A DNA stretch of 64,000 nt from Acidovorax kalamii (GTDB lineage: Bacteria; Pseudomonadota; Gammaproteobacteria; Burkholderiales; Burkholderiaceae_C): assembly GCF_002245625.1 (NCBI RefSeq), contig NZ_NOIG01000010.1, positions 1 through 64,000 of the forward strand. The letters run 5' to 3'. Shown here in pieces: positions 50,986 to 59,462 of the stretch. Numbering within the stretch: the stretch's first letter is position 1; every line of letters begins with the position of its first letter. A model generated the notes under the pieces. The model saw only the letters and a list, made by a program, of their open reading frames with translations. It was not told the DNA's origin and did not search any database. The translations under genes were made by a program, and so were the position numbers.

Positions 50986-51008
50986 GGCCGCTGCCAGGAA
51001 TCATCGCC

Positions 51009-52019
51009 ATGGGTTTTGTTCCGTTGATCGAAGTCAGCCGGGGCGGCTTGCCCGAGTGCCAGCACTGGGGCGCCGTGGCTGTGGCCAACCGCCAGGGCCA
51101 GGTGCTGGCGCAGGTGGGAGATCCCTATACGGTCACCTTCACCCGCTCCACCATCAAGGCGTTTCAGGCGCTGCCCTTCATGCAGTCGGGCGGGGCCCGC
51201 GCGCTGGGCTGGGGGCCGGGCGAACTGGCGCTGCTGTGCGCCAGCCACAACGGCGAGCCCATGCATGTGGAACAGGCCAGCCGCATGCTGGCCAGCGTGG
51301 GGCAGGACTACCACGCGCTGCGCTGCGGCTGCCACCGCCCCCTGTTCGCCGAGCTGGGCCTGGGCACATTGCCCCCGGGTTTTGTGCCCGACGAACGCCA
51401 CAACAACTGCAGCGGCAAACACGCGGGTTTTGTCGCCCATTGTGTGCAGCAGGGGCTGCCGCTGGAGGATCACCTGGACCCCGCCCATCCGCTGCAGGTG
51501 GCCATCCGCGACCACGTGGCGCAGGCGGTGGGGCTCGCTCCCGATCAACTGGCCATGGGCATCGACGGTTGCTCGGCGCCCAACTACGCCATGCCGCTGG
51601 CGCACCTGGCGCGGGGCTATGCCCGGCTGGCGGGTGGCGCGCCCGACACCGACCTGCACGAAAGCCTGACCACGCTGGCCGACGCCATGGTGGCGCGGCC
51701 CGAGCTGGGCTCAGGCACAGGGCGGCACGACCTGGAGTTCATGCAGGTGGGGCAGGGCGACTGGGTGTCCAAGACGGGCGCTGACGGTGTGCAGGTGGTG
51801 GGTAGCCGCAGCCGGGGCGAGGCCTTTGCGCTCAAGATCATGGACGGCAACATGGTCGCCCAGGTGGCTGCCGCCGTGGAAGTGATGGACCAGCTCGACT
51901 GGCTGGATGCTGGCCAGCGCGAGGCCCTGGCGCGGCGGCGCTCTGCGCACATCGTCAACGCCCGAGGGCTCACGGTGGGCGGGCGCCGCGCGGTGTTCAG
52001 GCTGCAGAAGACGGGCTGA
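51009..52019 (+). CDS. Asparaginase, AnsA/Rhizobium type II family (PF06089)
   Basis: Hydrolyses asparagine to aspartate and ammonia. The 336-residue product has the family active-site pair Ser47 and Lys50 in TRSTIKAFQALP, plus ERHNNCSGKHAG and GIDGCSAPNYAMPL with the metal- and substrate-binding Cys residues. It differs from the E. coli type (no TGGTI motif). No signal peptide, so cytoplasmic. It lies 23 bases after the acylase gene, suggesting co-transcription. The 3' flank carries a palindromic repeat. Confidence 0.9.
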   Translation: MGFVPLIEVSRGGLPECQHWGAVAVANRQGQVLAQVGDPYTVTFTRSTIKAFQALPFMQSGGARALGWGPGELALLCASHNGEPMHVEQASRMLASVGQDYHALRCGCHRPLFAELGLGTLPPGFVPDERHNNCSGKHAGFVAHCVQQGLPLEDHLDPAHPLQVAIRDHVAQAVGLAPDQLAMGIDGCSAPNYAMPLAHLARGYARLAGGAPDTDLHESLTTLADAMVARPELGSGTGRHDLEFMQVGQGDWVSKTGADGVQVVGSRSRGEAFALKIMDGNMVAQVAAAVEVMDQLDWLDAGQREALARRRSAHIVNARGLTVGGRRAVFRLQKTG

Positions 52020-52055
52020 GGCCCCTCGGGGCCCGGGAGGGGGCAAGAATTTGAG

Positions 52056-52111
52056 TAAAAAGTGCCGTCTCCGCGCTAAGGATAAGCGCTTGCAGCTATA
52101 AAAAATGTAGC
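52056..52111. repeat. Dispersed palindromic element, copy 6 (overlaps 3' end of L,D-transpeptidase gene)
   Basis: AAAAAGTGCCGTCTCCGCGC, AAGCGCTTGCAGCTAT and a following AAAAAATGTAG match the family. GCGCT/AGCGC arms (52073-52089) can form a small stem. The minus-strand L,D-transpeptidase frame ends inside it. Confidence 0.75.
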
Positions 52112-52696
52112 AAATGATTCCGTGTCTGGCAGCACATAGACCACGCCGGGCCCCTGCCCGAACAGCGGGGCGATGTGCTTGTTGTAGAACGCCTCGGGCG
52201 CATTCACGCAGCCATAACTGATGCGCTTGTCGCGTGTGCTGCCGCTGGCCAGGCGCTGGTGGCGGCGTTCCGAGGCGCTGACGCTGCGCACCCGGTGCAG
52301 CGACACGGCCGAGTCGTAGTCGATCCACACAATGTCTTCCCCGCGCAGGTTGCGGCCCGGTTCGGTCACAAAACGGCCTGCGGGCGTGGTGCGCTCCTCC
52401 GGCCGGATCTGCGCCAGCGGCCGCGTGCCCAGGTCGGGCGCCGACCGGTCGCCCCGTGCCGCGCCCAGCAGCACCGGCGCACTGCCCAGCCACTGCCCTT
52501 GGGCCGAAAACACATGGATGCGGGCCCAGGGCTTGTCAATCACCGCAAAAGGCAAGCGCTGGTGGTCGCCCGTCTCCGTGGCCCAGCGCACCAGCTGCCG
52601 TGCCGTGGCCGAGGCATCGGCGGGCAGCGCCAGGGCGACCAGCGGCGCCGAGGCCAGCGTGCAACCCAGGGCGGAAAAGGCAAGACGGCGGTTCAT
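52076..52696 (-). CDS. L,D-transpeptidase (YkuD-type) catalytic protein
   Basis: Periplasmic enzyme of 206 residues with a signal peptide (about 1-24, MNRRLAFSALGC to ALALP) and the YkuD active-site motif ISYGCVNAPEAF, containing the catalytic Cys and preceded by a conserved basic residue. Likely roles are 3-3 cross-linking or attachment of proteins to peptidoglycan. The last ten or so residues (SFATFFIAASAYP) and the TAG stop are encoded by a dispersed repeat, so the C-terminus was probably replaced or extended by it. The start at 52696 is fixed by the signal peptide. Confidence 0.85.
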   Translation of the reverse strand: MNRRLAFSALGCTLASAPLVALALPADASATARQLVRWATETGDHQRLPFAVIDKPWARIHVFSAQGQWLGSAPVLLGAARGDRSAPDLGTRPLAQIRPEERTTPAGRFVTEPGRNLRGEDIVWIDYDSAVSLHRVRSVSASERRHQRLASGSTRDKRISYGCVNAPEAFYNKHIAPLFGQGPGVVYVLPDTESFATFFIAASAYP

Positions 52697-52807
52697 GGTG
52701 AAAACATGCAAGTGAGCCAAACGCTGTGCCCCATCCACGGCCGACGAAACCGGCGCGGCGCAAGGCCAGTGCACCCGTGGGGCTTGCTGTGTCGGGCCAC
52801 CGGGTGC

Positions 52808-52872
52808 GTCCCCCTTCGGGGAGGGCGCCGCAGGCGACTCAGGGCGGCTTTTCCCTCGGGGGGCTTTCTCCG
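52808..52872. repeat. GC-rich palindromic intergenic sequence
   Basis: CCCCCTTCGGGGAGGGCGCC and a further CCCTCGGGGGG form short stems. Similar runs occur near 2010 and 52021. This resembles GC-rich intergenic repeats of Comamonadaceae, but copies here are too few to define a unit. Confidence 0.35.
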
Positions 52873-52938
52873 GCAGCGAATGCCCCCAATAATGCCCGTA
52901 CCCGTGACTCTTGCGAAGCACTCCGCTTCCCCCTGGCC

Positions 52939-53661
52939 ATGTTCGATCGCCTGCGCAAAGCCTTCAGCCCGTCCAGCGGCTCCGCCGCCCGGCCCGTCAC
53001 CAACAAGGAAGTGGCCCGCTGGGCCGCGTCGCAACAGCTGGCCATCGTGCCGTCGGCCACCGAGGGGCACTTCGACCTGGGGGGCGACGTGGGCGGCCAC
53101 CCCTGGCGCCTGGAATGTGGTGCCCCCACACGCGACTATGTGCGGGGCCTGGAGCTGCGCGGTCGCGCCGACGTGGGCGCCGACCCGGACGCCGCCGTGA
53201 TGGTGCTCAACCGCTCCTTGCACGAGGCACTGGAGGGCAGCGCCTACAACGCCATCACCGACACGCTGCAGACCACGGTGAACACCAACCTGCCCGAAGA
53301 AATGCGCTGGCTGGCCATGTACGAAGAGATGACCTGGCCCGGCCTGCCCGCGTCCTTCCGCCAGCATTTCGCGGTGATTGCCGAGCGCATCGAGGTGGCC
53401 CAGCGCTGGATCCACGCGCCCGTGGTGTCGCAGCTGCTCAACTTCCTGGAAGGCGAACACAGCGCCGCGCGTGCGCAGTCTCCCCTGGTGCTGATGCTGG
53501 TGCGCGGCAAGGTCTACCTGCGCATGGAACACACCGAGCGCAGCCTGCCCGAAATTGAACACGCCACCCAGATGCTGCTGATAGGCGCCCAGGCCGCGAT
53601 GCAGAACCTGCCGCCCATGTCGGTGGCGGGGCCGGATGATTTACCGAATCTGGAGCGGTAA
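52939..53661 (+). CDS. Hypothetical protein
   Basis: Soluble protein of 240 residues without signal peptide or membrane segment; I do not recognise a family. Blocks include RPVTNKEVARWAASQQL, PWRLECGAPTRDYVRGLELR and SLHEALEGSAYNAITDTLQT. The ATG at 52939 (MFDRLRKAF) was chosen because upstream in-frame sequence is low-complexity Arg/Pro. It is divergent from the L,D-transpeptidase gene and convergent with the acyl-CoA dehydrogenase gene, sharing the hairpin at 53691. Confidence 0.65.
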   Translation: MFDRLRKAFSPSSGSAARPVTNKEVARWAASQQLAIVPSATEGHFDLGGDVGGHPWRLECGAPTRDYVRGLELRGRADVGADPDAAVMVLNRSLHEALEGSAYNAITDTLQTTVNTNLPEEMRWLAMYEEMTWPGLPASFRQHFAVIAERIEVAQRWIHAPVVSQLLNFLEGEHSAARAQSPLVLMLVRGKVYLRMEHTERSLPEIEHATQMLLIGAQAAMQNLPPMSVAGPDDLPNLER

Positions 53662-53690
53662 ACCCCCTCGCCATGCCGACCCAAAAAGCA

Positions 53691-53711
53691 AACGGGGCCT
53701 GTGGCCCCGTT
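53691..53711. terminator. Bidirectional terminator
   Basis: Arms AACGGGGCC and GGCCCCGTT, loop TGT. On the minus strand it is followed by TTTGCTTTTTG, ending the acyl-CoA dehydrogenase gene; on plus the T run is short. Confidence 0.75.
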
Positions 53712-53733
53712 GTTCATTGTGTTGCCCGTGCGA

Positions 53734-55008
<1,275 letters not shown>

Positions 55009-55069
55009 GGGTTTCTTCTCCGTTGGTAATCGTGGGGCGGCGCCTGTTCTTCTGCCTGTGTTGTTCTTC

Positions 55070-56155
55070 TCAGCCGCGCTGTGCAAACGACCAGGCCAGC
55101 TCGGCCATGGGCCGTGCGGTGTCCCCCGAGGCCTTGGCCTGCGCGCTGGACGCGGTGCCCGCTTCGACGCGCTTGGCAATGCCCTGCAGGATGGCCGCGA
55201 TGCGGAACATGTTGTAGGCGAGGTAAAAGTTCCAGTCGGCGCGCAGCGCCTCGGGCGTGGCGATGCCGGTGCGTTCGCAATACAGGCGGATGTAGCTGTC
55301 TTCGCTGGGGATGCCGAGCGCGGCCAGGTCCTGGCCCGCAATGCCCCGGCCCATGGCGGCGGGGATGTGCCAGCTCATGCAGTGGTAGCTGAAGTCGGCC
55401 AGCGGGTGGCCCAGGGTGGACAGCTCCCAGTCGAGCACGGCGATCACGCGCGGCTCGGTGGGGTGGAACATGAGGTTGTCCAGCCGGTAGTCGCCATGCA
55501 CGATGGACACCTGGCTTTCATCCCGCGCGCTGGCGGGCATGTGGGCGGGCAGCCATTCCATGAGCTTGTCCATTTCGGGAATGGGCTGCGTGATGGAAGC
55601 CACGTACTGCTTGCTCCAGCGGCCGATCTGGCGCTCGAAGTAGTTGCCAGGCTTGCCGTAGCTGGCCAGGCCCCGTTCGGCAAACTTCACGGTGTGCAGC
55701 GCGGCAATCACGCGATTCATCTCGTTGTAGATGGCGCCGCGCTCAGCCTGCGACATGCCGGGCAGGGACTGGTCCCACAGCACGCGGCCCTGCATGCACT
55801 CCATCACGTAGAAGGCGCGGCCGATCACAGACTCGTCCTCGCACAGCACGAACATGCGCGCCACGGGCACATCGGTGCCGTACAGGCCGCTCATCACCGC
55901 AAATTCGCGCTCGATGGCGTGGGCCGAAGGCAGCAGCTTGGCCACGGGCCCGGGCTTGGCGCGCATCACATAGCTGGTGGTGGGCGTGATGAGCTTGTAG
56001 GTGGGGTTGGACTGCCCGCCCTTGAACATCTCCACCGTCAGGGGGCCCGCAAAGCCCTTCATGTTCTGCGAGAGCCAGGTGCTTAGCGCGGCGGTGTCGA
56101 ACGCGTGCTGCTCGGAAACGGGCCGGGTGCCCACGAAGTGGTCAAAGTTGCTCAT
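55070..56155 (-). CDS. APH-type phosphotransferase (ACAD10/LvaA-like kinase)
   Basis: Kinase of the aminoglycoside-phosphotransferase fold, 361 residues. The ATP-binding N-lobe carries [12 protein letters not shown] and YVMRAKPG; the catalytic loop is [14 protein letters not shown] (HGD, Asn) and the metal-binding Asp follows in [16 protein letters not shown]. This matches the kinase half of ACAD10/11 and LvaA rather than antibiotic kinases. The start at 56155 ([10 protein letters not shown]) was chosen by the family N-terminus. It lies 31 bases after the Crp-type regulator gene and 61 before the dehydrogenase gene. Confidence 0.9.
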   Translation of the reverse strand: MSNFDHFVGTRPVSEQHAFDTAALSTWLSQNMKGFAGPLTVEMFKGGQSNPTYKLITPTTSYVMRAKPGPVAKLLPSAHAIEREFAVMSGLYGTDVPVARMFVLCEDESVIGRAFYVMECMQGRVLWDQSLPGMSQAERGAIYNEMNRVIAALHTVKFAERGLASYGKPGNYFERQIGRWSKQYVASITQPIPEMDKLMEWLPAHMPASARDESQVSIVHGDYRLDNLMFHPTEPRVIAVLDWELSTLGHPLADFSYHCMSWHIPAAMGRGIAGQDLAALGIPSEDSYIRLYCERTGIATPEALRADWNFYLAYNMFRIAAILQGIAKRVEAGTASSAQAKASGDTARPMAELAWSFAQRG

Positions 56156-56186
56156 GAGAGGGCGGAGAGTTTGTTGTTGTTGCTCT

Positions 56187-56906
56187 TCAGTTGTCGGTTT
56201 CCGCAATGCGCATGAGTGCCTCGCGGTCGCGCACCACCAGGCCGCCCGGCTCGATGCGGATGGCATCCTCGCGCTCCATGGCTTTCAGCTCCTGATTCAC
56301 GCGCTGGCGCGATGCGCCCAGCAGCTGTGCCAGCTCTTCCTGCGCCAATTGCAGCCCGATGCGCATCTCGCTGCCGTCCGACAGGCTGGGAATGCCGTAG
56401 CTGCGCACCAGGTGCACCAGCTGCTTGGCCAGCCGCGCGCGCAGGGGCAGGGTGTTGAGGTCTTCCACCAGGCCGTAGAGCTGGCGAATGCGCCGCGCGT
56501 GCAGGCGCAGCATGGCTTCGTAGAACTCCACGTGCGAGGCCAGGATCTTCTTGAAGTCGGACTTGGCCACGCACAGGATCGTGGTGTCGCCGTGCGCATA
56601 CGCGTCGTGCGTGCGCCGGTCCCCGTCGAAGATCGCCACATCGCCGAACCAGATGCCCGGCTCCACGTAAGTCAGCGTGATCTGCTTGCCCGAGATGGAG
56701 GTGGAGCTCACCCGCACCGCACCGCGTGCGCAGGCAATCCACTCCTCGGGTGGATCGCCGCGTGCGCAGATCAGGGCGCCGTCCTTGAAACGTTTGACGT
56801 ATGCACATCGGAGGATGTCGTGGCGTAGCGAAGGTGAGAGGGAAGAAAACCAGCGACCGGAGTTGATCGCTTCACGTTCTTCGATAGTAAGAATCGGGTC
56901 GTCCAT
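56187..56906 (-). CDS. Crp/Fnr family transcriptional regulator
   Basis: Protein of 239 residues: a cyclic-nucleotide-binding-type effector domain at about 20-135 (EPGIWFGDVAIFDGDRRTHD) and a winged helix-turn-helix at about 160-225 (LAQLLGASRQRVNQELKAME). It lacks the N-terminal cysteine cluster of FNR, so it is not an oxygen sensor of that type; the ligand could be cAMP or a CoA-derived compound. The start at 56906 gives MDDPILTIEE. It is 31 bases upstream of the kinase gene and probably controls that operon. Confidence 0.9.
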   Translation of the reverse strand: MDDPILTIEEREAINSGRWFSSLSPSLRHDILRCAYVKRFKDGALICARGDPPEEWIACARGAVRVSSTSISGKQITLTYVEPGIWFGDVAIFDGDRRTHDAYAHGDTTILCVAKSDFKKILASHVEFYEAMLRLHARRIRQLYGLVEDLNTLPLRARLAKQLVHLVRSYGIPSLSDGSEMRIGLQLAQEELAQLLGASRQRVNQELKAMEREDAIRIEPGGLVVRDREALMRIAETDN

Positions 56907-57005
56907 GGTCTGTCTTTTGCGTGACTGGTAACGGGCCCATTGTCGCGTGAGGGACCTGCGCAAAGCGTCAGGGTTGTCACCTGCGCGTCTGCGCAGCCGC
57001 TCAGC

Positions 57006-57043
57006 AAAAAGCCCCTGGCGGCCGGTTCGACTGCCAGGGGCTT
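57006..57043 (-). terminator. Terminator of the enoyl-CoA hydratase gene
   Basis: On the minus strand: AAGCCCCTGGC, a 13-base loop, GCCAGGGGCTT, then TTT. It separates the hydratase/dehydrogenase pair from the regulator-kinase-dehydrogenase operon. Confidence 0.88.
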
Positions 57044-57065
57044 GGGAGGGTGAATGGGTAGCGGC

Positions 57066-57845
57066 TTACTCGTAGCGCGGCACGCGTTTTTCGAGAAAGG
57101 CGGAAATGCCTGCGCCACCGTTGGCGTGGTGCAGGTTCTTCACGAAGTGGTCGCGTTCATGGCCCAGGTGCTGAGTCAGGCTGGCGTGGGGCGCTTCGTT
57201 CAGCAGCTCCTTGATGCTGGCCAGGGCGTTGGGGGCCTTGGCGTTGAGCTGTTCGGCCAGGGCGAGCGCAGCATCCAGTGCAGAGCCCGCCTCGGCCACG
57301 CGGTTGACCAGGCCCAGGGCATGCAGGCGCTCTGCACCAATGCGGTCACCGCACATGAGTATCTCGGTGGCAATCTGGCGGGGCAGTGCCTGCGACAGGC
57401 TCCAGCTCGCCCCCCCATCGGGCGACAGCGCCACGTTGCTGTAGGCCATCACGAACACGGCATTGCGTGCCGCCACGATGAAGTCGCAGGCCAGCGCCAG
57501 CGAAAAACCCGCGCCGGCCGCCGCGCCTTCCACCGCCGCAATCACCGGCTTGGGGTAGGTGCGGATGGTCTCGATCCAGTTGTGCAGCCCTTCGATACTT
57601 TGGGCCTGCACCTCGTGCGGCTGCTGGCGGTTGGCCAGCAGCCGCTGCAGGTTGCCGCCCGAGCAGAACATGCCGTCGGACCCGGTGATGACCACGCTGC
57701 CGATGTCGGCGCTGCTCTCGGCCACGCTCAGCGCCTCCACGCCTGCCGCGTACATCGACGGGTCGATGGCGTTGCGCCGCTCGGGGTTGCTCAGGGTCAG
57801 GATCAGGGTCTGGCCCTGGCTGGTGCTTCGGAGTTCTGCGGGCAT
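57066..57845 (-). CDS. Enoyl-CoA hydratase/isomerase family protein
   Basis: Crotonase-fold protein of 259 residues. The oxyanion-hole segments are FCSGGNLQRL (about 60-69) and VEGAAAGAGFSLALACDF (cited in part as EGAAAGAGFSLAL). The usual catalytic Glu pair is not both clear: position equivalent reads SPDGGASW, where SPDGG rather than PELG is typical of PaaG-type or isomerase subfamilies. So hydration is likely but isomerisation possible. It lies 21 bases after the 3-hydroxyacyl-CoA dehydrogenase gene. Confidence 0.9.
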   Translation of the reverse strand: MPAELRSTSQGQTLILTLSNPERRNAIDPSMYAAGVEALSVAESSADIGSVVITGSDGMFCSGGNLQRLLANRQQPHEVQAQSIEGLHNWIETIRTYPKPVIAAVEGAAAGAGFSLALACDFIVAARNAVFVMAYSNVALSPDGGASWSLSQALPRQIATEILMCGDRIGAERLHALGLVNRVAEAGSALDAALALAEQLNAKAPNALASIKELLNEAPHASLTQHLGHERDHFVKNLHHANGGAGISAFLEKRVPRYE

Positions 57846-57866
57846 GGGTGGCCTTGGTGCGGGCGT

Positions 57867-59390
57867 TCAGTTTTCTTCTACATGCGTGAGGCTCAGGCCG
57901 ATGGCACCGCGCCGGCGCAGCCAGGGGCTGGGGCGGTAGCGGGTGTCGCCATACACGGTCTGCATGTTGAACAACACTTCGAGGATGTTCGTGGGGCCCC
58001 AGCGGTCGCCCATGGCCAATGGGCCCAGCGGGTAGCCCAGGCCCAGAGTGACGGCGGTCTCCAGGTCCTTGGGCGAGCAGATGCCTTGCTGGCAGATGTC
58101 GGCCGCGATGTTGACGATGGTGGCCACCACGCGCTGGGTAACAAAGCCGCCGCTGTCGCGGATCACGCTCACAGCCTTGCCATCGCGCGCAAACAGCGCA
58201 TGTGCCGCGTTGCGGATGTCCACGCGCGTGGCGGGGTTGGTGGCCAGCACGCGGCGCTTGGTGGCGGCGTCGTCGATGAGCATATCGATGCCAATGGTGC
58301 GCGCCGGGTCCAGCCGCTCCACCACGGCCACTGTGGTCACGTCAAAGCCCAGCGGCGCCACCAGCGTGATGGCGTGGGGTGAGGGGGATTGGCCCGTCTC
58401 GATGGTGGCGCCCAGGTCCTTGAGCAACTGGTACAGCTCGGCGCGCCGGGCAGCACGCGGAGACACCCAGACGGGCGGGATGTCGTTGACCACAGGCACT
58501 GGGGCTTCGGCGGGCACCTGGGCTACGCCGTCCACATAGCGGTAAAAGCCTTCGCCCACCTTCTTGCCCACGATGCCACCGGCCAGACGCTGCGCCGTGA
58601 TCACGCTGGGGCGAAAGCGGGGTTCGTCGTAGTACTGGCGGTAGATGGATTCCATCACCGGGTGGGAGACGTCGAGTGCCGTGAGGTCCATCAGCTCGAA
58701 CGGACCGAGCTTGAAGCCCACCTGGTCGCGCAGGATGCGGTCGATGGTGGCGAAGTCGGCCACGCCTTCGCCCACGATGCGCAGCGCCTCGGTGCCAAAG
58801 CCGCGCCCGGCGTGGTTCACGATGAAGCCGGGCGTGTCCTGCGCCTGCACGGGCGTGTGGCCCATTTGCTTGGCATAGGCGGCCAGGGCGGTGCACACGG
58901 CGGCATCGGTCTTGAGCCCGGCAATCACTTCCACCACCTTCATGAGTGGAACCGGGTTGAAGAAGTGGAAGCCTGCCAGGCGCTCGGGCCGCTGCAGGCC
59001 CGCGCCGATGGCGGTGACGGACAGGGAGGAGGTGTTGGTGGCCAGCACGGCATCCGGGCGGACCACGGCCTCCAGCTCGGCAAACAGCGCCTTCTTCACG
59101 TCCAGGCGCTCCACGATAGCCTCCACCACCAGATCGCAGCTCGCCAGGTCGGTCACGGCCTTGACGGGGTGCAGCCGCGCTACCAGCTCGCTGGCCTGCG
59201 CGGCATCGATGCGGCCTTTGGCCACCAGTTTGTTCCATTGTTCCTGGAGTGCTGCCTGGGCCGCATCGGCGGCGCCGGGGTTGGCATCCAGCAGAAAAAC
59301 CTGGCTGCCGGCCTGGGCTGCGATTTGGGCAATGCCCCGGCCCATGGCGCCGGTGCCCACGATGGCGATGGTGGGAAACTGAATTTTCAT
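57867..59390 (-). CDS. paaH: 3-hydroxyacyl-CoA dehydrogenase (PaaH-like)
   Basis: NAD-dependent oxidation of 3-hydroxyacyl-CoA. The 507-residue protein has the Rossmann motif GTGAMGRGIAQIAAQAG, the HFFNPVPLMKVVEVI active-site block with catalytic His, and the paired C-terminal domains found in PaaH/PaaC-type enzymes (QDTPGFIVNHAGRGF; RDSGGFVTQRVVATIVN, parts shown). The length suits the phenylacetate-pathway type but the other paa genes are not here, so the gene may serve general beta-oxidation. The enoyl-CoA hydratase gene follows. Confidence 0.9.
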   Translation of the reverse strand: MKIQFPTIAIVGTGAMGRGIAQIAAQAGSQVFLLDANPGAADAAQAALQEQWNKLVAKGRIDAAQASELVARLHPVKAVTDLASCDLVVEAIVERLDVKKALFAELEAVVRPDAVLATNTSSLSVTAIGAGLQRPERLAGFHFFNPVPLMKVVEVIAGLKTDAAVCTALAAYAKQMGHTPVQAQDTPGFIVNHAGRGFGTEALRIVGEGVADFATIDRILRDQVGFKLGPFELMDLTALDVSHPVMESIYRQYYDEPRFRPSVITAQRLAGGIVGKKVGEGFYRYVDGVAQVPAEAPVPVVNDIPPVWVSPRAARRAELYQLLKDLGATIETGQSPSPHAITLVAPLGFDVTTVAVVERLDPARTIGIDMLIDDAATKRRVLATNPATRVDIRNAAHALFARDGKAVSVIRDSGGFVTQRVVATIVNIAADICQQGICSPKDLETAVTLGLGYPLGPLAMGDRWGPTNILEVLFNMQTVYGDTRYRPSPWLRRRGAIGLSLTHVEEN

Positions 59391-59462
59391 AGCGCCATTA
59401 TGGCTCTGGCCTTATCTGGGACTTGTGTGCAAGAATGCCTCAGACCAGGAACAGAACTTATT

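Noticed and set aside
58389-59462. Open extension of the FimV-like gene by 358 codons over the 3-hydroxyacyl-CoA dehydrogenase gene
   Set aside because: The added sequence is antisense to a clear gene. A signal peptide begins at the GTG at 59463.
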